Under the pieces are notes generated by a model. It saw only the letters and a list, made by a program, of their open reading frames with translations. It was not told the DNA's origin and ran no database searches. A DNA stretch of 64,000 nucleotides. It comes from Acidovorax radicis. Lineage in GTDB: Bacteria; Pseudomonadota; Gammaproteobacteria; Burkholderiales; Burkholderiaceae_C. The position numbers and the translations under genes were made by a program. How positions within the stretch are numbered: the first letter of the stretch is position 1; every line of letters starts with the position of its first letter. Where the stretch lies: the NCBI RefSeq assembly GCF_020510705.1, contig NZ_CP075184.1:1240001-1304000 (forward strand), written 5' to 3'. Below are positions 7,412-14,477 of this stretch, one piece after another.

Positions 7412-7778
7412 TGGCCGTGCTGGCCGCGTTGAACGCCTTTGCGCGGCTGATCTTGTCTGCCTGGGGCAGCATGTCGAAAAGGACCGCCAGCTCAATGGCG
7501 GCGGGGGTTAGCTCTGTCGGCGCGTTGACAGTTGCGGTCGATTCCATCTGACCTTCGCCGGTAAGCAGCCAGTCAGAATTAACCTTGAGATATGCGGCCA
7601 CGGCGGTGTGCGCTTTGGTGCGCAAATTCTGGTCGCGGCCCTTCGCATTGGTGATGATCATGCCAATGTTCTGAGGGCTCACGCCTGCCACGCGGGCCAC
7701 ATCCTTGCGCTCGATTTCCTGCCCAAGTGCATCACTGCGCCTGCGCATCGCCAATAAGAGTCGTTCGCCGTAGGTCAT
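7374..7778 (-). CDS. CI-like repressor without peptidase domain
   Basis: 134 residues. Residues about 1-70 are a lambda-repressor-like HTH domain: ERLLLAMRRRSDALGQ, then RKDVARVAGVSPQNIGMII as the helix-turn-helix, ending with the YLKVNSDWLLTGEG element characteristic of phage XRE-type repressors. The remaining 60 residues are helical; there is no S24/LexA autocleavage domain, so induction must differ from lambda. It is divergent from the Cro-like gene, with the operators between them, and presumably binds the TGTAAAC-type palindromes. Confidence 0.85.
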   Translation of the reverse strand: MTYGERLLLAMRRRSDALGQEIERKDVARVAGVSPQNIGMIITNAKGRDQNLRTKAHTAVAAYLKVNSDWLLTGEGQMESTATVNAPTELTPAAIELAVLFDMLPQADKISRAKAFNAASTAIMQVLQDAASKP

Positions 7779-7799
7779 GCCGAAAAATACGCTCTCAAA

Positions 7800-7841
7800 T
7801 GTAAATTAGGTTGCGTCATTTGCTGTAAACATGTTTACAAT
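7800..7841 (+). promoter_or_regulatory. Rightward early promoter (PR-like) with perfect 16-bp operator
   Basis: TTGCGT (7811-7816), 19 bases, TACAAT (7836-7841). The perfect palindrome TGTAAACATGTTTACA (7824-7839) overlaps the -10, and a half-site (TGTAAAT) begins at 7800. The expected start of transcription is about 7848, only two bases before the Cro-like ATG at 7850, so that message is probably leaderless. Confidence 0.8.
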
Positions 7842-7849
7842 GGCGCACC

Positions 7850-8041
7850 ATGAAAAAGACACGCGCTATCGAACTGCTGGGCGGCACGCCTAAAAAGGCT
7901 GCGGAGGCCATGGGCTACCGCGCTGTCCAAACCATCTACCTCTGGCCCGAAACGCTGCCCCAGGCAACCGCTGATCGCGTTGCTGGTGTCGTGGCGCGCA
8001 AGGGCAAGACCCGCAAGACCAAGGAGGCCGCACATGGCTGA
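7850..8041 (+). CDS. Cro-like repressor
   Basis: 63 residues, MKKTRAIELLGGTPKKAAEA... with the YdaS/Cro-type layout: a short helix, an AAEAMGYRAVQTIYLW helix-turn-helix and a basic C-terminus (ARKGKTRKTKEAAHG). First gene of the rightward early operon, divergent from the repressor. There is no Shine-Dalgarno sequence and hardly any leader, so translation is probably from a leaderless message. Confidence 0.85.
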   Translation: MKKTRAIELLGGTPKKAAEAMGYRAVQTIYLWPETLPQATADRVAGVVARKGKTRKTKEAAHG

Positions 8042-8255
8042 TGCCATCTGCACGTGCGAACGCGGGCCATCCACCGTCAAGTTTCTGGCATCTGACGTGG
8101 AGATCCTGATCTGTGGCGCTAGCCCTGCAGCATGCGCTCCGCAATGTCCTTCGCCCTCTGAAGCATTGCCAGTTCGATCTGGTGAAGGGTCTGCGATTCC
8201 TGCTTCTTCGGCAGCAGAAAGCTCAGGCGCATTGACTCCCCGTTGCTCAAAGTGA
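8034..8255 (+). CDS. Doubtful small ORF after cro
   Basis: A 73-residue frame starting 8 bases before the Cro-like stop (MADAICTCERGPSTVKFLAS...). The first 30 residues look protein-like with a CxC pair, but the second half is antisense to a better gene (8119-8322) and is Ser/Pro/Ala low-complexity. Possibly a truncated CII-position gene; possibly chance. Confidence 0.25.
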   Translation: MADAICTCERGPSTVKFLASDVEILICGASPAACAPQCPSPSEALPVRSGEGSAIPASSAAESSGALTPRCSK

Positions 8256-8322
8256 GTTCGTACGTGGCGTTCAACACCCCCTCTGTCGCGTTCTCCAGCG
8301 TGAGACGTGTATTCGATTTCAT
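8119..8322 (-). CDS. Hypothetical small protein, antisense to the early operon
   Basis: 67 residues, MKSNTRLTLENATEGVLNAT..., a beta-strand pair (TYELTLSNGESMRLSFLLP) followed by a helix (TLHQIELAMLQRAKDIAERML). Composition is clean and coding-like. It is transcribed leftward between two rightward genes. Start at 8322 is favoured by the purine-rich GGGGCAGAC upstream. Function unknown. Confidence 0.55.
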   Translation of the reverse strand: MKSNTRLTLENATEGVLNATYELTLSNGESMRLSFLLPKKQESQTLHQIELAMLQRAKDIAERMLQG

Positions 8323-8446
8323 GTCTGCCCCTTTCGTTGGCTTGGTTGGTTGCACTTCCATTGTCCATCGTCTGCGGGCAGACACCCCAGCCAAGGCCAC
8401 GGCCTAAGCCATCCACCAACCCAACCAAAACAAACGAGAGAAAAAC

Positions 8447-8653
8447 ATGTACGCCGATCCCAGTGCTATTCGAGTCAAGCGAGTCAATCTGAGCCTCAAC
8501 GCGGCAGAGATGCGCGTGATCGAGGCCGTCAGCGAGATCAACAACATGCAGCCCAGCACGTTCATTCGTGAGCTGTTGATGGAGGCGTTGGCGAAGCAGA
8601 TTCATGGTGGCAATTCTGGTGCGGGTGCTTGCGAAATGCGAGCCGCTGCTTAG
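8447..8653 (+). CDS. Ribbon-helix-helix-like small protein
   Basis: 68 residues: a strand with RVKRVNLSLNAAEMRVI, a helix, and then MQPSTFIRELLMEALAKQI, the pattern of a MetJ/Arc or DUF1778-type RHH DNA-binding domain. GAGAG lies 8 bases before the ATG. Probably a transcription regulator in the early operon, in the place where CII acts in lambda; that role is inference. Confidence 0.6.
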   Translation: MYADPSAIRVKRVNLSLNAAEMRVIEAVSEINNMQPSTFIRELLMEALAKQIHGGNSGAGACEMRAAA

Positions 8654-8692
8654 TTTCATTCCCGTTTCAAACCAGTAACGGAATGAGCACCA

Positions 8693-8881
8693 GTGCATCA
8701 AAAACCACCACCGACAGTGCAGCTGTCAGAGGCGGAAGCACGTCAGGTCCAGCAGTACGCGGATCAGCACGGGCTAACGCTGGAACAGGCGTGCACACAA
8801 CTAACCCAGCAGGAAATTCAGGCGCGATTCGTTCGGCCGAAGGTTCCAGCTCGGGTTCTTCCATTCATCAAGCGCCAGTAA
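8693..8881 (+). CDS. Hypothetical helical phage protein
   Basis: 62 residues: VQLSEAEARQVQQYADQHG and TLEQACTQLTQQEIQARF helices, then a basic tail (RPKVPARVLPFIKRQ). It resembles a single-chain RHH-like or helical early phage protein. Preferred over the overlapping +2 frame (8629-9213), which is Ser/Thr/Gly-rich in this region and only becomes coding after 8932. Confidence 0.55.
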   Translation: MHQKPPPTVQLSEAEARQVQQYADQHGLTLEQACTQLTQQEIQARFVRPKVPARVLPFIKRQ

Positions 8882-8931
8882 GCCCGCCCGCTGCGGCGGC
8901 TGCACTTTCGCGTAACGGAAAAGGTGCATCC

Positions 8932-9213
8932 ATGCAAGTCCAACACCTCGTTCGCGCCAGCGACCCCCTTTCATCCGTCATGGCTGCAGAGCGTTCCGCC
9001 GCTTTCTCTGGTGCCCACTGCGCACGCATCCTGGCAGCACTCAAGCTGTACGGCCCTTCCACAGCTGCAGAGCTGCAGGCCTACACCGGCCTGACGATTG
9101 TTCAGTCAGATCGGAGGCTGCCAGATTTGTCCAAGGCCGGACAGGCCCGCGTAGTGCAGGACAACGGCAACGACCTGATCCGCAAGGGCTATCGGGTTTG
9201 GGAGGCTGTGTGA
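8932..9213 (+). CDS. Winged-helix-like phage early protein
   Basis: 93 residues. MQVQHLVRASDPLSSVMAAE leads into a winged-helix pattern: HCARILAALKLYGPSTAAEL, QAYTGLTIVQSDRRLPDLSK and a wing with ARVVQDNGNDLIRKGYRV. Such proteins sit directly upstream of replication initiators in many beta-proteobacterial prophages. It ends in GTGA, overlapping the start of the next gene. Likely DNA-binding; exact role unknown. Confidence 0.6.
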   Translation: MQVQHLVRASDPLSSVMAAERSAAFSGAHCARILAALKLYGPSTAAELQAYTGLTIVQSDRRLPDLSKAGQARVVQDNGNDLIRKGYRVWEAV

Positions 9214-9950
9214 GCGTTCGAGTCATGACAGCAGTGTTCGACCGCTATCCCAATGGCGGCGGCGAGATGCTGACCGCGCTTGCGTTGGCCGACCATGCCA
9301 GCGATGACGGCACCCGCGTGTTCCCAGGCATTAAGGCATTGGCCGAGAAGACCCGCCAGTCCGAGCGGACGATCCAGTATCAGCTGCGCCGCATGGAAGA
9401 GTCGGGCTGGCTGATCCTGGTCAATTCTGGCAACGGTGGTCGCTCGATGACCAATGAGTACCGGATTTCGCTCGATTGGATAAAGGGTGCAGATATTGCA
9501 CCCATCCAAAAGGGTGCAAACGACGACACAAAGGGTGCAACTGGAGACACGAAAGGGTGCAATCCAGAACACAAAAGGGTGCAGCCCGTTGCACCCGCAA
9601 ATAACCATCATAGAACCATCAGTGAACCATCACTGAATCATTCCGCCGCTACCGCGCCGACAAAGCCGAGCCGTGGAACGGTGGTGCCTGCGGACTTCAC
9701 GCCAGACCAAACCGCCATCGACATTGCCGCGAGCACTGGCATCAGCCTGCAGGCCGAGCTGGCGAACTTTTTGGACCACCACACCGCACGCGGCACCGTC
9801 TTCAAGGACTGGCAGGCCGGGTTCCGCACGTGGTTGCGCAACGCCGTGAAGTTCGGACAGCGCACATCGATCAAGCGGCCATCGGCACACACCGGCTTGG
9901 CCACCCGCAGCTATTCCGAAGGAGTCAATGCAGATGGAACATTCGCCTGA
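9210..9950 (+). CDS. Phage replication initiator (lambda O-like)
   Basis: 246 residues from a GTG at 9210 that overlaps the preceding stop (GTGA). Residues about 1-95 form a winged-helix DNA-binding domain: GEMLTALALADHASDDG, IKALAEKTRQSERTIQYQLR as the recognition unit, then an EYRISLDW strand. A linker (about 90-140) is encoded by repeated origin iterons. The C-terminal 110 residues, including DWQAGFRTWLRNAVKFG, match the helical C-terminal domain of DnaT/O-like proteins. With the next gene, a DnaC-like loader, it would load helicase at the origin inside its own gene. Confidence 0.8.
   Translation: MSVRVMTAVFDRYPNGGGEMLTALALADHASDDGTRVFPGIKALAEKTRQSERTIQYQLRRMEESGWLILVNSGNGGRSMTNEYRISLDWIKGADIAPIQKGANDDTKGATGDTKGCNPEHKRVQPVAPANNHHRTISEPSLNHSAATAPTKPSRGTVVPADFTPDQTAIDIAASTGISLQAELANFLDHHTARGTVFKDWQAGFRTWLRNAVKFGQRTSIKRPSAHTGLATRSYSEGVNADGTFA
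9482..9596. repeat. Origin iterons inside the initiator gene
   Basis: Five direct copies of AAAGGGTGCA at 9482, 9509, 9530, 9552 and 9574, spaced 21-22 bp (27 for the first), that is, two helical turns, so all on one DNA face. Two inverted TGCACCC copies lie at 9497 and 9590. An A/T-richer stretch with two GAACCATC repeats (9613, 9624) follows. This is the layout of the lambda origin inside gene O. Confidence 0.8.
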
Positions 9951-10791
9951 AAACACCGCCCAGAGCATCGGGCAACTGCTGGATACGTCCAAGGATGCCC
10001 TTGGCGAAGTCGGCAAGGATTGCGCCACGCACGGCGCCTACACATCGACCGGCATGCGCTACAAGATCGGGCGCCTGAACCGCCAGGTGTGGACGCCTTG
10101 CCCTGACTGTGAAGAGGCCCGTTTGGTAGGTGAGCGACAAGCTGAAGCCGAGAAGGCCGCGACGGCTGCGCGCCAGCGGCTGGAGGCAATGCTTGAAGAC
10201 GCTGCGATACCGCGCCGGTTCATTGGTCGCACCCTGCAGACCTACAACGCCGAGACGCCAGAGCAAAAGCGCGCCCTTGCCGTCGCTACCGACTACGCCG
10301 ACAACTTCCCGCAGAGGGCCAAGCGCGGCGACTCGTTGATCCTGCTGGGCGCGCCGGGGACTGGCAAAAGTCATCTCGCCGCGGCAATCCTGCAAGCCAT
10401 CCTGCCGGAATACTGCGGCCTGTACACCACCTGCTCGGGTGTCATTCGTGCCGTCCGCTCGACGTGGCGCCCCAACTCTGAAAAGACCGAGACCCAAGTG
10501 CTTTCGATCCTGTTCAGCGTGCCCCTGCTGGTGATTGATGAAATCGGCGTGCAGTACGGCACCGACAGCGAGCAGAACATTCTGTTTGACGTGATGGACC
10601 GCCGCTACCGCGACATGATGCCCACGGTCCTGCTTGCCAACTTGAAGCTCAAGCGCGAGAAGCCGGAAGACCCCGCAGGCCTGCGCGAGGTGCTTGGTGA
10701 GCGCATCTATGACCGCCTGACGGAAACCGCCCGCATTGTGACCTTTGAGGGTGAAAGCTACCGGGCGCAGGCTCGCAAGGAGTTTGCATGA
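9928..10791 (+). CDS. DnaC-like helicase loader ATPase
   Basis: 287 residues. Start at 9928 with AAGGAG upstream; it overlaps the initiator by 23 bases. An N-terminal zinc element (C32, H35, C58, C61) precedes a helix, then the AAA+ domain: Walker A GAPGTGKS at 141-148, Walker B LLVIDEIG at about 200-207, sensor-type LLANLK near 235. It would deliver host DnaB helicase to the phage origin bound by the initiator. Confidence 0.88.
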   Translation: MQMEHSPENTAQSIGQLLDTSKDALGEVGKDCATHGAYTSTGMRYKIGRLNRQVWTPCPDCEEARLVGERQAEAEKAATAARQRLEAMLEDAAIPRRFIGRTLQTYNAETPEQKRALAVATDYADNFPQRAKRGDSLILLGAPGTGKSHLAAAILQAILPEYCGLYTTCSGVIRAVRSTWRPNSEKTETQVLSILFSVPLLVIDEIGVQYGTDSEQNILFDVMDRRYRDMMPTVLLANLKLKREKPEDPAGLREVLGERIYDRLTETARIVTFEGESYRAQARKEFA

Positions 10792-10916
10792 CCCTCCGCG
10801 CTTTCCTGACCGATGACAAGGCATGGGCACACGCCGTGCTCGATGACGTGCGCGACGGCCTGCCAGCTCTCTCCCGTGATGTTCGCGCCGCGCTGCGCAT
10901 CTTGGGGGACATGTGA
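10788..10916 (+). CDS. Small phage protein (42 aa)
   Basis: A 42-residue ORF, MTLRAFLTDDKAWAHAVLDD..., two helices, overlapping the loader by ATGA and the next gene by one base (TGATG). The tight packing is the main support. Function unknown. Confidence 0.5.
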   Translation: MTLRAFLTDDKAWAHAVLDDVRDGLPALSRDVRAALRILGDM

Positions 10917-11164
10917 TGACCTTCAAAGCAATCACCACCGTGGCAGCGCTGAACGCCCTGGATCAAGACCAGATCGTTGCTGGATACCGGGCGGGGATGC
11001 GCAACGAGCCCGACTACACCCAGCGCGATCAAGGGTACTGGCACGGCTACATGAATGGGCAAGTGGACACGCGGCGGATGCCCATTAGTCCAGAACAACA
11101 ACAACTCTGCCAGGCCGTCATCGACTCTGGCGAGTTCAAGAACATGTTTGCTGAGAGGCACTGA
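10916..11164 (+). CDS. Hypothetical phage protein
   Basis: 82 residues. Contains the ribosome-modulation-like stretch IVAGYRAGMRNEPDYTQRDQ followed by GYWHGYMNGQVD, a pattern seen in short Rmf-type and phage proteins that describe a repeated YxxG turn. Role unknown; translationally coupled to the upstream gene. Confidence 0.55.
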   Translation: MTFKAITTVAALNALDQDQIVAGYRAGMRNEPDYTQRDQGYWHGYMNGQVDTRRMPISPEQQQLCQAVIDSGEFKNMFAERH

Positions 11165-11167
11165 TGA

Positions 11168-11380
11168 ATGTCCTGCCAAACCTGCACCAACTGGCTGCCA
11201 AAGGAGTCGGGCGGCATGTCCAAACACCGCATGGCTCTGTGCAGCCTGGGCACGAGGTGGGTTTTCTATCCACCGCAGCACACATGCGGGAAACACAAAC
11301 AGGCCACCCCGCAAGTGGTGACCGCAAGAGTAACTTGGCTTGCGCGGTCATCCGGCGCACGGCAGATAGCTGGGGGGTGA
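11168..11380 (+). CDS. Cysteine-rich small phage protein
   Basis: 70 residues, MSCQTCTNWLPKESGGMSKH..., with CxxC near the start and CSLG / HTCGKHK further on, a four-ligand zinc-binding arrangement common in small prophage proteins. Chosen over the overlapping frame starting 11164, which lacks the conserved cysteines. Confidence 0.6.
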   Translation: MSCQTCTNWLPKESGGMSKHRMALCSLGTRWVFYPPQHTCGKHKQATPQVVTARVTWLARSSGARQIAGG

Positions 11381-11383
11381 ATC

Positions 11384-11713
11384 ATGCTTAAGTTTTGGCC
11401 GTTTCCATTGCTGCGTAACTACAGGGCCTCGCCCGATCTTTCGCAACTTTTCCTCGACTTCGCTGCGGCGCCAGACCTAAAGGTAGTCAGCACAGAAGCG
11501 CATCACATGACTGTGCGCTGCGCCCGTGGTGATCTGCGGTTCTGGAGTTCCAACGCCTACTACGCCTGGGCAAGCGACGGTGGCTTGACGGCCGAAGGGC
11601 AAACGATCTCCTGGAGCAATGAGATGCCAAGCCGGTACGCCGTGCGCGCGATGCGCAAAGCAGTGGGCCGCGTGCGGTTCGCGCTGCCCAGCCGCGACGA
11701 GGTGCCCGCATGA
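11384..11713 (+). CDS. Hypothetical phage protein
   Basis: 109 residues, beta-rich, with DLRFWSSNAYYAWASDG and a C-terminal SRYAVRAMRKAVGRVRF helix. Overlaps the next gene by 4 bases (ATGA). No family recognised. Confidence 0.55.
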   Translation: MLKFWPFPLLRNYRASPDLSQLFLDFAAAPDLKVVSTEAHHMTVRCARGDLRFWSSNAYYAWASDGGLTAEGQTISWSNEMPSRYAVRAMRKAVGRVRFALPSRDEVPA

Positions 11714-11997
11714 CCCCCGCCGAAATCATCGCCATGGCAAAAGAGGTCATAGGCGATTACTCCGACGCAAATTACTGGCCATTTTTCACGGTAGAGCTTG
11801 AGCGCTTCGCCGCCCTGGTAGCCGCAAAGGAGCGGGAGGCTTGCGCGCAGGTGTGTGACGAAATGCGATCGCACTACAGCGATTACAAAGACACGGCCCT
11901 TCTCAATGGCGATGTGGAATTAAGCAACGCAGCCAGCGGTGAGCCTCGTGCCTGCGAGTTTCTTGCAAAGGCCATGCGCGCAAGGAGCCCCCAGTGA
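11710..11997 (+). CDS. Hypothetical phage protein
   Basis: 95 residues, helical. The segment FTVELERFAALVAAKEREAC followed by AQVCDEMRSHY is a recurrent prophage motif (an E-R-F-A-x-L-V helix, then an A-x-x-C-D/E helix) in short proteins of unknown function. Confidence 0.6.
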   Translation: MTPAEIIAMAKEVIGDYSDANYWPFFTVELERFAALVAAKEREACAQVCDEMRSHYSDYKDTALLNGDVELSNAASGEPRACEFLAKAMRARSPQ

Positions 11998-12119
11998 AGC
12001 CCCACATCAAGCGAATCTACGGTGTCTGGCACTGCGGCATCAAGGGCATCCCAAACCGCTATCTGGGGATTGGGTACACGCCTTCGGCTGCTTATCGGGA
12101 TTGGGTGAGCCATGGCTAA
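11994..12119 (+). CDS. Small phage protein (41 aa, GTG start)
   Basis: A 41-residue ORF from a GTG overlapping the previous stop (GTGA): M-KPHIKRIYGVWHCGIKG, then YLGIGYTPSAAYRDW. The motif I-Y-G-x-W-H-C and a C-terminal AYRDW helix recur as a tiny conserved prophage protein. It overlaps the next gene by 8 bases. Confidence 0.55.
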   Translation: MKPHIKRIYGVWHCGIKGIPNRYLGIGYTPSAAYRDWVSHG

Positions 12120-12327
12120 AGCAGCAACGTTCGTGATGTCCCGTGCCGCCGAAGGTGACATGGTGAAGTTTGCCGAGGACAAGGATTGCGTTCACCCGAT
12201 GCGGTTCAAGTTCTCCGGCTTTAAAGGCTGGGCCGTTGTCTATGTGCCGCTATGGGACCGTGACCGCATGGTGAAGGGGCGCGATCTGGTCTACATGACG
12301 CCTGAGGAGGTAGCCCGCCATGGCTGA
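12112..12327 (+). CDS. Hypothetical phage protein
   Basis: 71 residues, basic, alternating strands (FVMSRAAEGDMVKFAEDKD, GWAVVYVPLWDRDRM). Overlaps both neighbours by 8 bases. Function unknown. Confidence 0.5.
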   Translation: MAKAATFVMSRAAEGDMVKFAEDKDCVHPMRFKFSGFKGWAVVYVPLWDRDRMVKGRDLVYMTPEEVARHG

Positions 12328-12733
12328 AAAACGAGTTTTCAAGCTGGTGCACACCACCGCGCGCCGAGGTGCTGTCGAGGCAGTCCAGACCGCCCCTGAT
12401 GGCTATTGCGTAACTGTTTCGGAACCGACGCGCAGCCTTGAGCAGAACGCCGCGCAGTGGCCATACCTGGAAGGCTTCGCCCAGCAAAAGCAACTGTGCA
12501 TCAACGGCGTCATGCAGCACGTCACGAACGACGATTGGAAAGACGTGCTCACTGGCTGCTGGAATGGCGAAACCCGCATGGCCGCGTTCGACGGCAAGGT
12601 AATCATGCTCCCGCAGCGCACCAGCAGCATGGGCAAGAAGGTATTCAGCGACTGGCTGGAGTTCCTGATCGCCATGGCCGCGCAGTCTGGTGTTGAGCCG
12701 GTCTTCAAGACGGGCGAGAGGCAGGCCGCATGA
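12320..12733 (+). CDS. ninB: NinB-like recombination protein
   Basis: 137 residues. Shows the NinB (lambda Orf) pattern: RSLEQNAAQWPYLEGFAQQ, where lambda NinB has an R-S-x-x-Q-N-x-x-x-W motif, then DDWKDVLTGCW and a C-terminal MGKKVFSDWLEFLIA helix. NinB/Orf is a recombination mediator that binds SSB and single-stranded DNA. Overlaps ninG by 4 bases, as in other lambdoid nin regions. Confidence 0.85.
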   Translation: MAEKRVFKLVHTTARRGAVEAVQTAPDGYCVTVSEPTRSLEQNAAQWPYLEGFAQQKQLCINGVMQHVTNDDWKDVLTGCWNGETRMAAFDGKVIMLPQRTSSMGKKVFSDWLEFLIAMAAQSGVEPVFKTGERQAA

Positions 12734-13311
12734 CCTTCCCCCGCACCCGCTGCAAGCACTGCAAGGGCAAGCTGGAGACAGGCCAGCGAATCCTGCACCC
12801 GGCTTGCATTGATGACTTTGCTGTAGCCGAGGCCGCACGCATGGAGCGCAAGAAGGCGAAAGAGGCCCGCGCCGCTGCCAAGGTGGAGAGGGCAGAGACG
12901 CGCCGGCGCAAGGAGGCCATCAAGACCTTGCCCAAACTCAAGAAAGAGGCTGAACGTGAGTTCAACGCATTCATCCGCGCGCGTGACGCGCATCTACCCT
13001 GCATCTCCTGCGGTGCGCCTCCACCTGATCTATCGGGATTACACGCTGGTCGTGACGCTGGCCACTATCGCTCTGTGGGCAGTGCTGCGCATCTCCGCTA
13101 CCACGAGGACAACGTTCACGCCCAGTGCGTCCACTGCAATCAGTACGGCGCGGGGCGCGCGGTGGAGTATCGAATCGGCCTCATCGCGCGGATTGGCGAG
13201 GGCCGGGTAGTGGCTCTGGAGACGAACAACACGGTCCGCAAGTTTGCGCACGACGAGCTGCGCGGCATCCGCGACACCTACAAGGCAAAGCTCAAGGAGA
13301 TGAAATGCTGA
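12730..13311 (+). CDS. ninG: NinG/Rap-like Holliday-junction endonuclease
   Basis: 193 residues. N-terminal cysteine cluster (RCKHCKGKL, HPACID), a long basic coiled helix (residues about 35-80), then the HNH-like core: CISCGAPPPD, AGHYRSVGSAAHLRYHEDNV, AQCVHCNQYGAG. These match the lambda NinG/Rap family, which nicks branched DNA in phage recombination. Overlaps the next small gene by 7 bases. Confidence 0.88.
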   Translation: MTFPRTRCKHCKGKLETGQRILHPACIDDFAVAEAARMERKKAKEARAAAKVERAETRRRKEAIKTLPKLKKEAEREFNAFIRARDAHLPCISCGAPPPDLSGLHAGRDAGHYRSVGSAAHLRYHEDNVHAQCVHCNQYGAGRAVEYRIGLIARIGEGRVVALETNNTVRKFAHDELRGIRDTYKAKLKEMKC

Positions 13312-13478
13312 CCCGCGAAGAACAGGAAACAGTCCTCCGGCAAGCCAAAGCCCTCGCGCGCAGACACGTGGACATGCGCCGCCGTCTGGAGCGATCCGAG
13401 GTCAGCCCGCGCAGAGCCAAGGAGTTGATCGAGCAAGCCGAGGCAGATCTCAAAGAGATGCTGAAAGAAATTGGATAA
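13305..13478 (+). CDS. Small charged helical protein (57 aa)
   Basis: 57 residues, highly charged and fully helical (EEQETVLRQAKALARRHVDM, SPRRAKELIEQAEADLKEML). Sits between ninG and the late regulator and overlaps ninG by 7 bases. Function unknown. Confidence 0.5.
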   Translation: MLTREEQETVLRQAKALARRHVDMRRRLERSEVSPRRAKELIEQAEADLKEMLKEIG

Positions 13479-13490
13479 CGAAAGGGACAC

Positions 13491-13871
13491 ATGCTGATGC
13501 GCGTACAAGACACAGTCGATTACAACCACGTCCTGGACCGCCACAAGGCGATTCACGAACGCCTGGAGAACTGGCGCCGCTGGGTCACTGTCCGCCCCCA
13601 TGGCTGGCAGACCGCCCCAATGTTCCGCATGTACCAGAGCAAGGCCCGTCAGTGGGAAGCGCCTGTGATTCAGAACCCGGTGGACACACTCGACGCCGTG
13701 CTGGTGGAGAAGGCGGTCTCAGCCTTGCCAGAGAAGCACCGCGCCGCCGTGCGCTGGAGCTATGTGCATGCAGGCAACCCAGTGGCCATGGCCCGCTCGC
13801 TGGCGGTGAGCAAGCAAGGGCTGGCTGATCTGGTTGAGGCTGGGCGCACGATGCTGCAGAACAGACTGTGA
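13491..13871 (+). CDS. Q-like late gene regulator
   Basis: 126 residues. C-terminal half (about residues 65-120) reads AVSALPEKHRAAVRWSYVHA, then a helix-turn-helix AMARSLAVSKQGLADLVEAG, a sigma-region-4-like element as in short phage antitermination/Q-type proteins. GAAAGGG precedes the start. Last gene of the early operon and directly upstream of the late region, the usual place for Q. Anti-termination versus activator mode cannot be told from sequence. Confidence 0.65.
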   Translation: MLMRVQDTVDYNHVLDRHKAIHERLENWRRWVTVRPHGWQTAPMFRMYQSKARQWEAPVIQNPVDTLDAVLVEKAVSALPEKHRAAVRWSYVHAGNPVAMARSLAVSKQGLADLVEAGRTMLQNRL

Positions 13872-13984
13872 TTAAACCCCTTGCGCCACGCTTGACAATG
13901 TGATAACGTGCGCCCATTCGTTGGCAATGGCATAGGACGACCCGGTTTGCGCCGGGTGCGGTGACTAAACCAGAAGCTGACGCC
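13872..13984. other. Intergenic stretch after Q, candidate late promoter region
   Basis: Contains TTGACA at 13892-13897 and TGATAAC about 3 bases after it but no well spaced -10. A late promoter with Q-dependent antitermination would be expected here; the terminator at 13985-14018 would be its target. Confidence 0.35.
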
Positions 13985-14018
13985 AAGCCCGCATAGGTTC
14001 ACGCCATGCGGGCTTTTG
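13985..14018 (+). terminator. Intrinsic terminator after the Q-like gene
   Basis: AAGCCCGCAT and ATGCGGGCTT form a perfect 10-bp stem with an 11-base loop, followed by TTTTG. Placed right after the late regulator, it is a likely site for Q-type antitermination. Confidence 0.75.
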
Positions 14019-14026
14019 CAAAACAA

Positions 14027-14293
14027 ATGCTTGAAATAGAAACTTCGACAGGTTGGTTGCGCATCCCAGCGCAAGACAAGCCTCTAAATGGCTGTGATGG
14101 CGCGGGTGTGTTCTACGTTCCTGATGACGCAACACTGCAAGCCTATCAAGCGCTCTTGCAGGCTGAAGGCAGGGCAGCAACGTTCAGGCTAGCTGGCCGC
14201 ACTCAACGGTGTTTTGTGGAATTTAACAAGGTGCCAATGATGCTTGAAAAGCAGATAGCCCAGTGCGTGCTGCGCCTCACTCCCGTGAAATAG
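14027..14293 (+). CDS. Hypothetical phage protein
   Basis: 88 residues from ATG at 14027 (the in-frame ATG at 14006 is inside the terminator stem). MLEIETSTGWLRIPAQDKPL, then FYVPDDATLQAYQALLQAEG and a strand-rich end. No family recognised. It stands alone between two terminators. Confidence 0.5.
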   Translation: MLEIETSTGWLRIPAQDKPLNGCDGAGVFYVPDDATLQAYQALLQAEGRAATFRLAGRTQRCFVEFNKVPMMLEKQIAQCVLRLTPVK

Positions 14294-14310
14294 CAAGTAC
14301 CCCACAATGG

Positions 14311-14343
14311 AAGCCGCCGATAGAAATATAAGGCGGCTTTTTC
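14311..14343 (+). terminator. Intrinsic terminator
   Basis: AAGCCGCC (14311-14318) pairs with GGCGGCTT (14332-14339), followed by five T. Confidence 0.8.
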
Positions 14344-14349
14344 GTTTCC

Positions 14350-14477
14350 CGCTGTGTGCCCGAGTGGCCTAAAGGTGATGCGCCAAGGCAGGCCGGAAGC
14401 CTGATGCAAGCAACAGGGACGTGTGCCGCGCGCAGGCAATACATGCTCCTACCTGGGTTCGAATCCCAGCGCGGCAG
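14350..14477 (+). tRNA. tRNA-Ser-like sequence, aberrant (possible pseudo-tRNA)
   Basis: A class-II tRNA outline is visible. The acceptor 14351-14356 pairs with 14470-14475 with two G-U pairs. A D-arm start CCCGAGTGGCC follows, then an anticodon arm CAGG-CCGGAAG-CCTG with anticodon GGA (Ser). The T-arm CTGGG-TTCGAAT-CCCAG is perfect (14453-14469). Oddities: position 33 is C instead of U, the first acceptor pair is C-A, the region between anticodon arm and T-arm is about 45 bases instead of about 20, and no CCA is encoded. It may be a decayed phage tRNA or a tRNA-like structure with another role. Confidence 0.4.

Noticed and set aside
8629..8931. Long frame 8629-9213 as one 194-residue protein
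   Set aside because: The first 100 residues are Ser/Thr/Gly-rich low complexity and overlap a better gene (8693-8881); only the part after ATG 8932 looks like protein.
13892..13920. Late promoter from TTGACA at 13892
   Set aside because: No -10 hexamer at an acceptable distance; kept only as a candidate region.
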